A DNA stretch of 64,000 bases from Chrysomallon squamiferum (GCA_012295275.1 CM022677.1:2483698-2547697), one strand, 5' to 3'. Positions 35,101 to 46,899 are shown, counted from the first letter of the stretch. Made by a program: numbers and translations. Notes: a model not told the origin generated them from the sequence alone.

Positions 35101-35307
35101 AAAGAATTTTTTTTTTTTTTTTTTCAGAGCAGATGTTTTCAGGTGTATTGGTAAATTCCTGGACAATAATAAGCAACTTATTCTAGTGTGAGTTGTAGGC
35201 TTTGTGGTTTTATTTGGTGCATTAATATCAATTATAAGAAGAAAGAAAAAGTAGGTTAAAAAAAATAATAACAACACCGTTTATTTGAAGTTTACGGTGA
35301 ACGATTG

Positions 35308-35372
35308 GCTAATAATAAAAATAAATAAATAAATAAATAAAAAGTAAATAAATAAATAAATAAATAAATAAA
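35308..35372. repeat. (AAAT)n microsatellite
   Basis: Two AAAT/TAAA runs are separated by AAAAAG. The block B counterpart (about 60097-60126) holds (ATCT)n instead. Confidence 0.8.
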
Positions 35373-35473
35373 AGAAGAACCATATCGATTTATAATTTTT
35401 TATTTATTTGTTTTGAACATCAATTTAATATCTTTATTTATTTTTATTTTTTTAGTATCTTATTTGCAGAAAA

Positions 35474-35607
35474 ATGCGGGATGATTTCGGTCTTAGCGGA
35501 TTTACTTTCTTGTTGGATGTTTGAAGAATAGTCTACAGAATTGGGATAATCGCATTATCATGCAACAAAAAAGTTGTTTAATGTATTTCATTTTGTGAAG
35601 GAGACAG
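35474..35607 (+). pseudogene. Unrecognised gene family, start exon (block A)
   Basis: The ATG at 35474 reads MRDDFGLSGFTFLLDV and then meets TGA (35520s) where block B has CGA. A second stop lies near 35578. The exon end and GTATTA donor match copies B and C. Apart from a few bases it equals block B 60245-60378. The TGA makes this copy non-coding as written. Confidence 0.55.
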
Positions 35608-35609
35608 GT

Positions 35610-36011
35610 ATTACTATTTATTATTATAGCTGTTAATGCGTTTGGATTTTTTCGTTTTATTTAATTATAATTTAAAAGTCATACACGTGATGGCAGCCAT
35701 CTTATTTTGGAATATTTATTTATTTATTTATTTATTTATTTATTTTATTTTATTTTATTTTTTTAAATAACAACACTCGATTAGTAATAAAATTCACCAG
35801 TGGTTGTACTAATGGGAACAGCATAAACAACGTCATATAAACAAGAAATCATGTTTAGTCTTTAATTTTGTGTTACCAATCACTGTATGATATATCGGGG
35901 GCAAATTTTGTGTGGCCAGTAATTAAATTTGTTTTAAAATAAATTGACTTGTGTAGCACACACCAAAGTAAACACTACACAACAACTATGTGTCAACTGT
36001 CTAATGATTTC

Positions 36012-36046
<35 letters not shown>

Positions 36047-36657
36047 CATTATTTTGAAATAAACTAATAAAACTATTAAAACAAAATATGCTAATTTTGT
36101 TTCCCAGGTTGTTTTCTGTCATTTTTTTTTTTATGAATTTTTTTTTTTTTTAAATTCATGTTAAATTCATGCTCTATGCATTATTAAACATATTTAAATG
36201 ATTTTTTAAACATTTTAAAAGTTATAATGGCTTGGGCCCTAAATGCTTTCATTATTAAAGCTAAATACCTGTATAGCTCTATGCTAACAATAAAAACAAA
36301 TAAAGATAAATACAAATTTAAGAAAAATATGGCCAGGTTATTTCATATGTGGACACTGTAAAATATTAATACAATTATTTGTTATAATATTTAACACACA
36401 CACATACAATAATTTGTTATCCTCAGTGATAACTGTTCTTTGTTTCCTTTCTTTTCTTAATTGTCAATTTTTATTTATTTACATTTTGTGTTGTTTTGTT
36501 CTACTTCCTTCTTTTTCATCTTGTTATTAGTAGTACTACTTTTTGTTATTATTATGTTTTATTTTTTTTATTAATATTTGTTTTAATCTTTATTATTATT
36601 ATTCATTTTCTATTTTCTTATCATTTCTAATATTTGTTTATGTTGGATGTTATGCAG
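35610..36657. other. Intron-like DNA of block A
   Basis: Contains (TTTA)n at 35716-35760, (ATT)n at about 36013-36046, poly-T near 36124-36150 and repeated TATTTGTTTT stretches. The same order is seen in copy B and, inverted, in C. No exon is seen. Confidence 0.6.
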
Positions 36658-37330
36658 GACATATGGAGAAAATGTTCTGTGAAATATTTTATACATATCT
36701 TATCCAGCTACACAATTATTGACCAGAACCACTCTGTAGAGTGCAAGTGCTGCTGGAATACTATAATATGGATATATCGATTGTTTACATTCAGCATGGA
36801 CAGGAACAAGAAGGAAAGAGTACAGCACAATTGAAGTCTGTGTTCTTGTGAAAACAAGCTGATGCTGGTAAAAATACTTCATCTGCTATGCTGCCAAACA
36901 AAACAACTTGGCAGATGACAGCGATGGCTCTGTACGACTGTGGCAAAGACAACAGCCAGGAAGTTGAGCAGCAGGTGATATTTGAGTTTGCAGCTCATAT
37001 AATGAAACTGGATGAGAAGATAAAGAAACTACAGAGAAGAAAACAGAGGTTGTAGCTGCAGCAGAACAAGATGATTCTCTAGAAGGCAACATTCATGAGA
37101 GTGATGTGTCGCCAGATTGATTGTTTGAAGGACCGGGCTAGTCCTGTACCTGATTCAGAGTGGATCCATGCACCCAGGTCCCTATCCCCTACTTCAGCCT
37201 CACAAAAATCCAGCCATTTTCCAGAGAAGGGATACAAGAGACTAGTGATAATGTGAATCAACAGTCTGGTGTCAAATGATGTGTCAGGCCTGTGTTAGAA
37301 TATTTTCAGAAATCTCTCAACAGTGGCAGG
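36658..37330 (+). pseudogene. Unrecognised gene family, large exon (block A)
   Basis: After TATGCAG, fragments in shifting frames read CRVQVLLEYYNMDISIVYIQ, HGQEQEGKS, QMTAMALYDCGKDNSQEVEQ, HIMKLDEKIKKL and a tail with SDVSPD-like residues. Compared with copy B it lacks part of the 5' end and has frameshifts in the Lys-rich stretch. A GTATG donor follows CAGG at 37330. No domain was recognised. Confidence 0.5.
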
Positions 37331-37353
37331 GTATGTTCTTTTATTAGTTTATA

Positions 37354-37387
37354 TGTGTGTGTGTGTGTGTGTGAGCGTGCATTTGTA

Positions 37388-37457
<70 letters not shown>
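37354..37457. repeat. (GT)n(GA)n compound microsatellite
   Basis: GT runs (37354-37373, 37388-37405) pass into about 25 GA units (37406-37457). Block B has only a short GT remnant at the same place. Confidence 0.92.
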
Positions 37458-37460
<3 letters not shown>

Positions 37461-37998
37461 ATGAATGATAATAATCAAAATAAAATATGCATTTATCAGA
37501 GAAATGTAGATTGATTAAAAAAAAGTATTATGTTCATGTTGGAATTTCTAAGAGCTTTGTTTACCACTGATGTGAAATGTTTTGGGTCTTTGCAGTATTG
37601 TTCAGTTGCTGTCTAGAAAGGGAATTTACATTATGGAGAAAGCTGTACAGACACTGCAGACTGCACAATTCCAAGTTGTAAGTTTTTTATTTTTTTATTT
37701 CTTAGCGAGTAAAATAAGTTTTATAGTAACAACTCTTTTCTGATTGTAAAATATCATAATAATAATAATTTGTTTCCTGTTGTTTTGGTAATTATTTAAA
37801 TTATTACCATTATCATCACTATCATTGTAATATATAATGATTATACAAAATATATCAAAAATATCCCACACCCCTTTGTGTCTGAATAATCAGTAACTGG
37901 TACCAGTACAATTTAAATTTTAATAATAACAGAAACATTAGTTATTTATTTATAACAGTTTATTATTTTTATTATTTTATTTGTATTTCTTCTTTCAG

Positions 37999-38112
37999 AA
38001 TGCACATATAGCTCTAATTGATGTGCTGATATTGGGTACTGAAGTTGTTTCATTAGAAAGTGCTGAGGATAAAGTTTGCTGCAACTGGAAAAGAAAAAAC
38101 ACAACTGAACAG
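37999..38112 (+). CDS. Unrecognised gene family, ALIDVLILG exon (block A)
   Basis: After TCTTTCAG the open frame reads NAHIALIDVLILGTEVVSLE then SAEDKVCCNWKRKNTTEQ, ending at GTGAAT or at the next stop. Copy C has NTHTALIDVLMFASEVVSVE at the matching place; copy B keeps only the second half (62163-62218). Conservation of the peptide across an inverted and a direct copy suggests it was coding before duplication. Confidence 0.5.
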
Positions 38113-38152
38113 TGAATTTGAGTTTGTTTTCTTATTTATTTCTCATTATTCT

Positions 38153-38155
<3 letters not shown>

Positions 38156-38198
<43 letters not shown>
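38156..38198. repeat. (CT)n microsatellite
   Basis: About 21 CT units, homologous in position to the much longer run at 62252-62403. Confidence 0.92.
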
Positions 38199-38200
<2 letters not shown>

Positions 38201-38248
38201 AGATACATATATAACTACAAAGGTAAATAAATTATTGTTGTTTTTCAG

Positions 38249-38331
38249 AAACTGCTCTGTACACAAGAACTAATTCTGTGAGCTCACCACAGGATAGAAA
38301 TGTCACAGGCAGAACAGGAACATCTATAGAG
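38249..38331 (+). CDS. Unrecognised gene family, ETALYTR exon (block A)
   Basis: The acceptor is GTTTTTCAG and the donor GTTGTT. The open frame reads ETALYTRTNSVSSPQDRNVT then GRTGTSIE. Both splice signals are kept in copies B and C. No domain was recognised. Confidence 0.5.
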
Positions 38332-38339
38332 GTTGTTTT

Positions 38340-38935
38340 TATAGTAGTAGTATTAGTCATTGTCATTGTTGTAGTAATGTAGTTGTTACAGCATTAATAC
38401 TTGTAGCATTATTATTAATGCTACAAGTACTAATGCTGTAACAATTACATTATTATTAATGCTACTTGTTGTATAATGCTGTAGAATTGATCTTAATGAT
38501 GTTTTAGCTGATGATGCTGTCTCCATAGCTTTGTAATCTTGAGTATCTTGTGAGACTCATGGTGATTAAAAAAAAACTGGTTGTAGTAGTGGTAGTAGTA
38601 GTAGTAGCAGTACTAATAGTAGTTGTTTTTAGAGAAATTGTTACGATTAGTGTAACAGCAGTGATAGTAGTAGTAATAGTAGTAATAGTTGGTGTAGTAA
38701 TTATAATAATGTTAGTATAAAGAAATTCAGTGAAGACAGTAATAAATATCACTTTTATTATTAATGGATAGTAATTTTAGTAATAGGACTATTATTTCAA
38801 TAACAGTAACCCTAGCTGAATAAGGAATAACAAGCAATATTAGTATAGTAATTATGATAAAAAAAGATTGTGTTGCAATAAAGTAGTAGTAGTAGTAGCA
38901 GTATTTTATTTATATTTTATTTATTTATTTATTTG
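38340..38935. repeat. AGT/ATT-rich intron with a palindromic segment
   Basis: Interrupted (AGT)n runs (38585-38700, 38882-38905). A hairpin-forming stretch, ACTTGTAGCATTATTATTAA, is followed by its complement TGCTACAAGT (38398-38428). Confidence 0.7.
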
Positions 38936-38937
38936 AG

Positions 38938-39245
38938 GCACCCACCAGTCACACATGACCAGTGAGTCGTCCAGTCTCTAGACCAACGTCAGCATCGACT
39001 CAGTTTTGTGAATTTTGGTGACTGGACACTGAAGCCGACCACGTCAGACGACAACAATTCTTAAGTTGGAGAGTCTTACACCAGGTCACCAATCTCAACA
39101 GTCAAATATGAGGAAAAAAAACCTTAAAAACTTGACTGTGCTAAAACCAGGCAACGAAAAACATTAAAATGAAAACACTTGACAGACGACTGTGATGGCT
39201 GTGTGTGACAGTGACAAAGACAAAAACCTGGAAATTGAGCCGCAG
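38938..39245 (+). pseudogene. Unrecognised gene family, 3' exon region (block A)
   Basis: Matches block B 63095-63420. It reads in pieces: VVQSLDQRQHRLSFVNFGDW, LKPTTSDDN, GESYTRSPISTVKYEEK, ending near a CAGCAG-like / GTGACT junction (39240s, GCCGCAG/GTGACT). Several stops are present. Its last part (GTGATGGCTGTGTGTGACAG ... GGAAATTGAGCCGCAG) is a diverged duplicate of the QMTAMALYDCGKDNSQEVEQ segment of the large exon (36905-36980), so the family has an internal duplication. Confidence 0.5.
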
Positions 39246-39861
39246 GTGACTTAGTATACTTCCATTAGCATTGTTTTATTTCTTTTTAGCTTATATTTGT
39301 CTTATATTTGTACTAGCAGTAATCAAAACAGTTTTGTTTCTAACTCACAAAAAATTACATGCTTAAGAAATGATGTTGAAATCAGTTCATAAAGAAAAAC
39401 AGATATTAATTTATATATTAATTTTGTTAAAGGTGTTTCTAACGAAAAATTCTACTTTAACTTTAATTATGTGATTCAAATTCATCTTTGTTTTATCACA
39501 TGTACATTTGTAATGTTGTCATTGTTTTAAATACATTTTAAAATATACCTTAATGATTGTGGTTTATTCATAAGACAAAATATATTTCATTAGACTTAGT
39601 GGTAAAAATTAAATTACATTAAAGTGGCAGGAAAGAATATTACAATTAAATGTCTTAATTAATCAAACAATTGTTAAAGGTCAATTAAAGTTTGACAGAA
39701 TATTCTCAAATGTATTTTCATCACGTTAGTATAGTAGTATTTCCAGCAGAATCAGTATTAGAAGACCATTTTCTTAGTGACTAATGTAATACAATATAGG
39801 TTTAAAATGTTTATTTACTTAATATTGGCAGTTTATTAATGAATATTATATTTTGTTGTAG

Positions 39862-40023
39862 GATTCTAGACAACAGATTCAAGCTGCCTTAGCCAGCATT
39901 TCAGTTGAAAATGTTGTAAGACCCATTTTCAGAAAAGGTTCACTAGATCACCAGAAAGCTTTTACATCACAGTCTTCCCTGAAAAGCTCAACACTGTCAA
40001 GAGAAAATCTGTCTGAAATCTAA
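39862..40023 (+). CDS. Candidate terminal exon, unrecognised protein (IQAALASISVENVV)
   Basis: A strong acceptor (TTTTGTTGTAG, 39861) opens 53 clean codons to TAA at 40021. It reads DSRQQIQAALASISVENVVR then PIFRKGSLDHQKAFTSQSSL and KSSTLSRENLSEI. The composition is normal for protein, with a Ser-rich C-terminus. It lies 600 bp downstream of block A on the same strand and could be the last exon of the block A gene. The region is outside the part shared with B and C. The family is unknown. Confidence 0.5.
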   Translation, partial: DSRQQIQAALASISVENVVRPIFRKGSLDHQKAFTSQSSLKSSTLSRENLSEI

Positions 40024-43000
40024 TTTGAATTTTGAAAACTCAGTGATCTCCAAGAGACTGCATTGTCAATGTGATCAGAACATCCAGTGTACACATTGTA
40101 TTTCATAGCAGCTGGCACTATTTTTATCACTGAGGTGTGCTTGGTTATTCTAATTTTTCTCATTGAAAGAGGCATTGAGATTCATCGTCTTTGTAAATAA
40201 GCTAAAATCATAATATTATTTAAATCAGGATAAATCAAGGGTTTATAGGGGGTAATCATTGTGTAAATATATTTAAAATTATGTAATTAGGGGTAATAAT
40301 ATAATATATATTACATAACTCCCAAAAAAGATAAAAAAAACAACTAAATAAAATTAATAATAATAATATATTTCTAATGTAAACTGTTAACTAAATTAAA
40401 ATTTTATTTGCATTAACCATGACTTTGTTATTTTTAACTGGAAGAAACATGATGATCTTCAAGTTGAAATTACTTAAAAACCTGTCTAGATAATAAAACT
40501 TAAATATTCAGTTATTTCTGTTTAGACATTTCTGCCAGTTTTTATAATTTGCCTTTCCCACGTTAGAAAGAATAATTGAATTATGTCAATAAGGAATCTT
40601 TAAAAATAGAAAATCATAATTTAAAAATGATAAAAATCAAAGAAGAGAAAAAATGTACATAAATGGAATTTTTCTCAGTGTTTTATAATTAGCCTTACAC
40701 ATGTTGAAAAATTCAAAAACAATTCAAAAAATTTGTGCAAATGGAAATGTCTTCCAACTATTTTATAATCTGTATTTTCTGTTTAATTCAATTAAAAAGC
40801 TGGGGAAAAAATGAAATTAAATAAATAAATAATAAAAGATATAAAATAACAATAAAACATAACCAGGTTATGTTACATAAATGAGTGGCAGTACAAATAT
40901 TTTTAATACAAAAACATTATTTGTTCTTAACTGTTTTAAATCCTGACATCTACAAAATCAAACCCATTGCATCTTATCTAAAAACAATAATCAAAATGGA
41001 AAATAATGCTGAACATTTTTCAACTTTTAAAATAAAAATAAATAAATAAAGACTAGTTTTTGTCTGTTTTTAGTTTTATTATTTATATACTGATCAATAT
41101 CTTCGTTATTTGTTGTCAACCAGCAAAAGATAATCTGATTTAATCATTACTTTTTATATATACATTTTGTTCTTTCTTTTATTTTTATTTTATTATTTTT
41201 ATTTTTTATTTTGGAAATGTTTATACGAATAAAAATGAGAATGATTGTTTTCTTTCTTCCTTTTTTTTTATTTGAACTGCGTTACGCAGTTTTAATCAGT
41301 GAGATACTGACAACATATTTATTGCTATACTACAGAATAATTAATATTTAGAGGATTAATTAGATTATGAGAGATAATAACATATTAAACTCAGCATTTC
41401 CTGCAATACCACATTTTCTTTTAAAATCTATAAACTATTACTCTCATAACGTTTCTGAAGTTATTGATATTACGCGGGACTTGTAATTATCACAGTAATA
41501 AGTAACAGAAAGCCATACTGTTCATATCTTTTCATGTCTCTCTAAAAGAAATTTTATAAAACTATACATATATTTATTTATTTATTTATATATATATATA
41601 TATTGTTGTTGAGAAATACAGAGGGCCTTTCAAATAAAACATGTTTTTAAATATGGTAACCAATATTATACCAGTTAATCTTTAATTTCTGTGTATAATT
41701 TCATATTTAATTTCGTAGTTTTCTGAAGATAATTTGAGGCTGCTCGACAGAATTTACGTTTTTATTTACTACCAGCTGTGCAGCTTCTACGACTAAACTG
41801 AGACTGAGTGGAAATTACGTTCCATCTTAGTTTAAAAAAACACTGCTTACATCGATATTTTATTACGTTCACCTCTGATTTGCATCATAACAAATATATA
41901 AAACTGTCAGTATAATCTTGGATACAGCTAAAGGAATATTATCGGCTTATCAAGAATAATCAAGAATAAATTGAGACAATGAGCGAAAATTACCTTAATC
42001 TTATAAAAACTGTACTGATGTTTTTACACGCCATTATCAAAACAAATTTAAAATATCAAGAACTTTTGTAGTTTACCTCGAAAATTAATATTTCATTGTA
42101 TTAGATCACCTCTGAATACAATAATAATAATAGATAAATATAGATAAAATACAGAATGACTGAGTGAAAATACATTAATAAGTTTCCCTTTTCCTGGCTT
42201 ATTTCTGTACAAAACTGAATATTTTGGTAATTATATTCTTATTTTATAGTAGAAATATTTCCTTTCAGAAAATTAATTGATATACTTTCTCTTAACAATA
42301 GGAAAAGTCAGACAGGCACGAGTTATCTGCAGAAAATTATTCAACTTATCAAGTTAATGCCGTTTTTAATAAAACATATCAAAATCTGCTGTGCTGTAAC
42401 TGAAAATAACATTTTATTTTTCGACTATGTCAAGGTTATCAAAATTTAGTTTAAGAAACGGCGCAATGTTATTTTCTGTTACTTACCTCACATATTATTG
42501 TGAAAAAAGGCGCTGTATAATATCAAACATTTTATATTTAACAATTAGAGAATACAAAAAGAAAAGTTGATATTGCGGGAAAAGGTTATTAACGCCGTAT
42601 AACTAGAGTAAATATTTCATTTTTATTTGTGAAAAAAACAAACAAAAAAAACATGTTTAGTAGGAGCGCAGTTAATATGACAGAATGTAGAATCAGTGTA
42701 AATCGAGAATTATAGAAGAGGTTAAGTGATAAAAAGAAAAAATTAAACTTTAATAACAACTAACATTAATGTTAATATTTCAGATAAAATAGTGCTGACG
42801 GAAATAAATTACAAAATGCAGTACAGATAAAGAAAATGTCAGGATTTTTTTTTTTTTTTGTTTATTTCTTTTTTTGTTACCAATCTTAGTTTACATTGCA
42901 AGTATTAGAAAAAAAATGCACACATTTGTTTTTCTTTCTTTTCTAATTTTGGTTTTTAATTTTTTTTTTTTTTTCTTGCTGAGCACGGTTTATAAAAATA

Positions 43001-43391
43001 TATTGAAACTTTTTTAAAAGCTTACGGCACAAGAGAAAAAAATATTTTATTATAAATGATATTAACAGGATGAAATACCTTTTCTGAAGACTGATAAAAA
43101 AAATATATATATATATATTGTTTTAATGTGTAGGGGCCGTATGTAATTTCAAGACTATTAAATTTTGAGTATTTTTAATTGTTTTAATAATAATAATAAT
43201 AATAATAATAAAAACATTATTATAGCTGAAACTCAAATTATTCATTTACACAACAGTACTCTCATTAATATATTTTATTCTCAACATGTTAATGTTCTGA
43301 CTCTAGAAGACTGTATTATAAATAATAAACTGATAGATAATAAAATGTATCTCACCTTTTCTGTCAAATACGTAACTGAACGAAGCAACAA
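40024..43391. other. AT-rich stretch without recognised gene
   Basis: Read on both strands without finding exons or ordered repeats. Small tracts only: TTTATTTA/TATATA near 41570-41602, poly-T near 42846 and 42960, and an (AAT)n run at 43187-43211. ACTGCGTTACGCAGT at about 41278 is a short perfect palindrome. Confidence 0.5.
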
Positions 43392-43591
43392 NNNNNNNNN
43401 NNNNNNNNNNNNNNNNNNNNNNNNNNNNNNNNNNNNNNNNNNNNNNNNNNNNNNNNNNNNNNNNNNNNNNNNNNNNNNNNNNNNNNNNNNNNNNNNNNNN
43501 NNNNNNNNNNNNNNNNNNNNNNNNNNNNNNNNNNNNNNNNNNNNNNNNNNNNNNNNNNNNNNNNNNNNNNNNNNNNNNNNNNNNNNNNNNN
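43392..43591. other. Assembly gap of exactly 200 N
   Basis: The run of 200 N has the round length typical of a scaffolding gap of unknown true size. The right flank starts inside the 145-bp satellite family, so the gap probably hides more satellite. Frames that run through it are not real. Confidence 0.98.
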
Positions 43592-44180
43592 TCTCTCTTT
43601 ATTCTCTTTTTATTAAAAGTTATTCTCACTTTCTGTGTGCACATCCTGTAGTAAGATAGATTATTCTTATTTGTATTAATAGTTATTCTCACTTTCTGTG
43701 TGCACATCCTGTAGTAAGATAGATTATTGTTATTTGTATCAATGTTGCCGTCATTGCCGTGGTATCTGTGTTCTTCTTGATCAATTGGTGTATTCTGTTG
43801 TGCTTTCTCTTAATAGTTACTGTCGCTTTCTGTGAGGATATATTACTATTAATGTCGCTGACGTTGCCATCATACCAGTGTTATTCTTAATGTTTTTGTG
43901 TATTTCTCGTTTTTATTTTTCTTACTAAATAAGAAAAATAATCCTGTCTCACAATATAGTATTATTCTTTATATCAGTGATGTAACGGCGTTGTTCATAC
44001 TGTTATTGATGTCATCAGTTCTCATCCTATCTCAAAATATATTATTAGTATTTCTATTAATTGTTTCTGTCATATCAGCATTCTGCTTGATGTTACTACA
44101 TGTGTACTTCTATTTGTTCTGTTGTGTTTTCTGTTAATTCTTAATTTCAGTGTGCACATCCTATATAAAAATGTTTCCTA
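43592..44180 (+). repeat. About 145-bp CpG-core satellite, about 4 diverged units
   Basis: The first two units (TAATAGTTATTCTCACTTTC then TGTGTGCACATCCTGTAGTA) are short and nearly identical, with a period of about 70 bp at 43615-43735. The next carry TTGCCGTCATTGCCGTGGTA (43745) and GTCGCTGACGTTGCCATC (43854). Same family as 31850-32740. Confidence 0.75.
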
Positions 44181-44189
44181 TATTAAAGT

Positions 44190-44232
44190 ATATTATTATT
44201 ATTATTATTGTTATTGTTATTGTTATTGTTAC

Positions 44233-44263
<31 letters not shown>

Positions 44264-44274
44264 GTTATTGTTAC

Positions 44275-44314
<40 letters not shown>

Positions 44315-44325
44315 GTTATTGTTAC

Positions 44326-44356
<31 letters not shown>

Positions 44357-44403
44357 GTTATTGTTACTATTATTATTATTATTATTATTATTGTTACTGT
44401 TAC

Positions 44404-44441
<38 letters not shown>
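44190..44441. repeat. (ATT)n / (GTT)n interrupted microsatellite, about 250 bp
   Basis: ATT runs alternate regularly with TTGTTATTGTTACTA interruptions, so the tract has a higher-order period. It follows a satellite unit at exactly the ATATTATTATT position where the (ATT)n run of 32583-32645 also sits. The poly-Leu, poly-Ile and poly-Tyr frames are artefacts. Confidence 0.95.
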
Positions 44442-44442
<1 letters not shown>

Positions 44443-44574
44443 GCTAAATCTTTCTTTCAGGATTGTTTTATGGTGTTCTAGAGATCTGTGATCAAAAAGT
44501 GCAGGAGGCCCTATTGAGGTTAACGTAATATCAATTTATTCAACAAGGTAATATGAAGTTATATTGGTTTATAC

Positions 44575-44601
44575 AAAAAAAAAAAAAAAAAAAAAAAAAA
44601 A
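44575..44601. repeat. Poly-A tract
   Basis: About 26 A residues. No retroposon body was recognised directly upstream. Confidence 0.85.
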
Positions 44602-44924
44602 TAAATGAAATTATAATAGTAATTTTAATCATTATTTTGATCTCAGACTTTTTACATTATTAAACAATGTTATATGATTAATTAAACATGCTAAACATCG
44701 TAAGTTTAAATCTTTGTAATAGTTTAAATTAATGATTCTGTATTTTATAATATCAGTGTCCATAGATGGTCCTGACATTGTATCAAGAAGAAACATTGAG
44801 TTAAATTATGTTTTATTTAGAAATCTGGAAATGTACACATATCTCAAGGTTTCTGTATATTTTGATAAAAAATAAAATAAAATAAAATAAAGATAAAAAT
44901 AGCCCATATTCATCTTCTACTGTT

Positions 44925-46440
44925 ATAATGAGGAAAACAGACAACACAATTCATCTGTGTGTGGACTACAGGTGGCTGAATGCTAAAACTAGGAAAGACT
45001 GCTTTCCACTACCCACAATAGAAGAGTCATTAGATGCTTTGCACAGAGCAAATTGGTTCACTACACTGATATGGCCAGTGAATACAACCAAATTGCAGTT
45101 GAGGATAAAAACAAAGACAAAACTGCATTCATCACACCACTGGGTTTGTTTGAATACAATCATATGCTGTTTGGTTTATCAGGAGCACCAGCCACATTTC
45201 AAAGACTCATGCAGCATTGCTTTAGAGAGCAGATATTTCAGTGTTCTGTTTTTTTATGTGTGCATAGATAAACTAGAAGAGGTATTAAACATTTTAAAAC
45301 AGCATGGGCTCAAACTAAAACCAAGCAAACGCTTTTTCCTTAAGAAAGAAGTGAAATATCTAGGACGTGATGTCTAGAGATGGGGTAGTTACAGATCCAG
45401 ACAAAATAAAGGCTGTTCTTGAATGGGAAGTTCCAAAGACACCAAAGTTTGCCAGTTACTTCAGATCATACATTAAAGGATTCTCAGTTACTGCTCGACC
45501 TTTGCATTCTTTGGTGAACAGGTTCTGAGATAAGAAAAATCAAGAATTGTTAAAGGGTGCTTGGTACAAGAGTTGTAAAAAGAGATACTTTAAAAGAGAA
45601 GTTAACTTCAGCTCCAATATCAGAAAACGCTGATTTCAGTGAACTTTTCAAGTTTTCAGGAAGTGGGAGCAGTACTGTCACAGGAGCAAAATGGGCAAAG
45701 GGAAGAAATTACATATGTTAGACAGAGCTTGAGACCCACTGAGAGAAACATGAATAATAACAGTTCCAGGAAATTAGAGTTTGTTGGTCTGAAATGAGCT
45801 GTGACTGAAAAGATTAAAGATTATCTTCTCAAACATCAATTTACCATATATACAGACAACAATCCAGTAAGTCGTCTTGATAACACAAAACTACGTGCAG
45901 TGGAAGAAACATGGGGCTCTCAGCTGGTATAATTGATTTTGATGTGAAATATCATTCAACATAATAAGAATGCTGATGGCCTATCCTGGAAGAAATTTCA
46001 CAGAATGACATCTACTTCAGTGGAAGCTGCTTTAGAGATACTGCTAGATACCGAAGTTACACAACCAATGAGACAAGTTATAAAAGGTGGTGGAAGAAAA
46101 GTCACACAGTAAACTGTAACAGTGGAACAATTTAATGAAACTATCGAAGCCACAACATCATCTCCCAGCTTTAGAAGAACTAGCAGTGATGCAGGCAAAA
46201 TACATGTTAATAAGGAGATTGCTGTATTACATGGCTATCATGCAGAGCTGAGAGAAGATTAGAAGAATCAGGTTTCTTCACAGTAATCTGGCAATGGGAC
46301 AGATTATTTCTTGAAAACAAAGTACTTTACAGAAAAGTAAAGGACCCAACTTGGCAAGTTTGCTGTTCATCTTATCTAGAAGAAATATCATCACATTCCT
46401 TCCTCTCTACAAACATAAATACAGTTATAATTAATAAATA
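44925..46440 (+). pseudogene. pol: Ty3/Gypsy-type retrotransposon pol fragment, degenerate
   Basis: Reverse transcriptase motifs in order: LCVDYRWLNAKTRKDCFPLP, ESLDALHRANWF (frame 1), then YNQIAVEDKNKDKTAFITPL and FGLSGAPATFQRLMQHCF (frame 2), then HGLKLKPSKRFFLKKEVKYL. The stretch between FQCSVFL and LEEVL, which should hold the YLDD catalytic box, is deleted. Next come TDPDKIKAVLEWEVPKTPKF with YIKGFSVTARPLHSL (connection), RQSLRPTERNMNNNSSRKLE, TIYTDNNPVSRLDNTKLRAV and KNADGLS (RNase H), then WQWDRLFLENKVLYRKVKDP (start of the integrase zinc-finger region). The integrase core, gag and LTRs are not seen. Many frameshifts and stops are present. The order and words are those of animal Gypsy elements; it cannot be active. 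Confidence 0.9.
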
Positions 46441-46895
46441 CTGTCTTAGAATGACTTAGAAAATATCCTTTTGACCTGAAAAACAGAAATATTTGCAGAT
46501 TGTGTTGAATGGTTTAATTATCTAAATCTGTTGTGTTTTCTAGATTCAAGGATTTTCTGTCTGAAATGTTTAATTACGTGTGCACACATGGACAGGAAGA
46601 CACATTTCAATTTCTTTTATAATGGAGCCAGAAACAGTTTGATGGAAGCACTAATGTGATTTGATTCTGTGCCTACCCACACTTCATATAACAGACAAGC
46701 AGATAATTTTCAAGAGATATCTTAATCATGATATAAGATGTAAAATGTATTTATTATAACTAAATAATTTGTAATTTTTAATACTTTAGGTAACTTTTAA
46801 ATAATAATTTGCTATCCTTTCCAATGATAAATGTTATAGTAAATCAATTTTATTTATTAGGGTTATCAGTGATAAGTTTTGTTTACTACTTTTAC
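46441..46895. other. Unassigned stretch after the pol fragment
   Basis: No further retroelement domain, LTR or gene was recognised. Confidence 0.4.
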
Positions 46896-46899
46896 AGGA

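Larger units (their letters stand above)
31228..39360 (+). repeat. Block A of a segmental duplication (direct copy of block B)
   Basis: From 31228 the sequence matches 55785 onwards, starting ATCATTGATGCAGATTCTGG, and stays collinear to about 39360 (63520 in B). Identity is very high in 31228-32740 and around the start exon (35470-35610) and lower in between. Net length differs by about 380 bp because of microsatellite and intron indels. Block A is cut on its left inside a TSP1 module that block B continues. Confidence 0.92.

Noticed and set aside
43165-43707. Frames of 134-164 codons through the N run
   Set aside because: Most residues are X from the 200-N gap.
44122-44491. Poly-Leu, poly-Ile and poly-Tyr frames
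   Set aside because: Translations of the (ATT)n/(GTT)n microsatellite.
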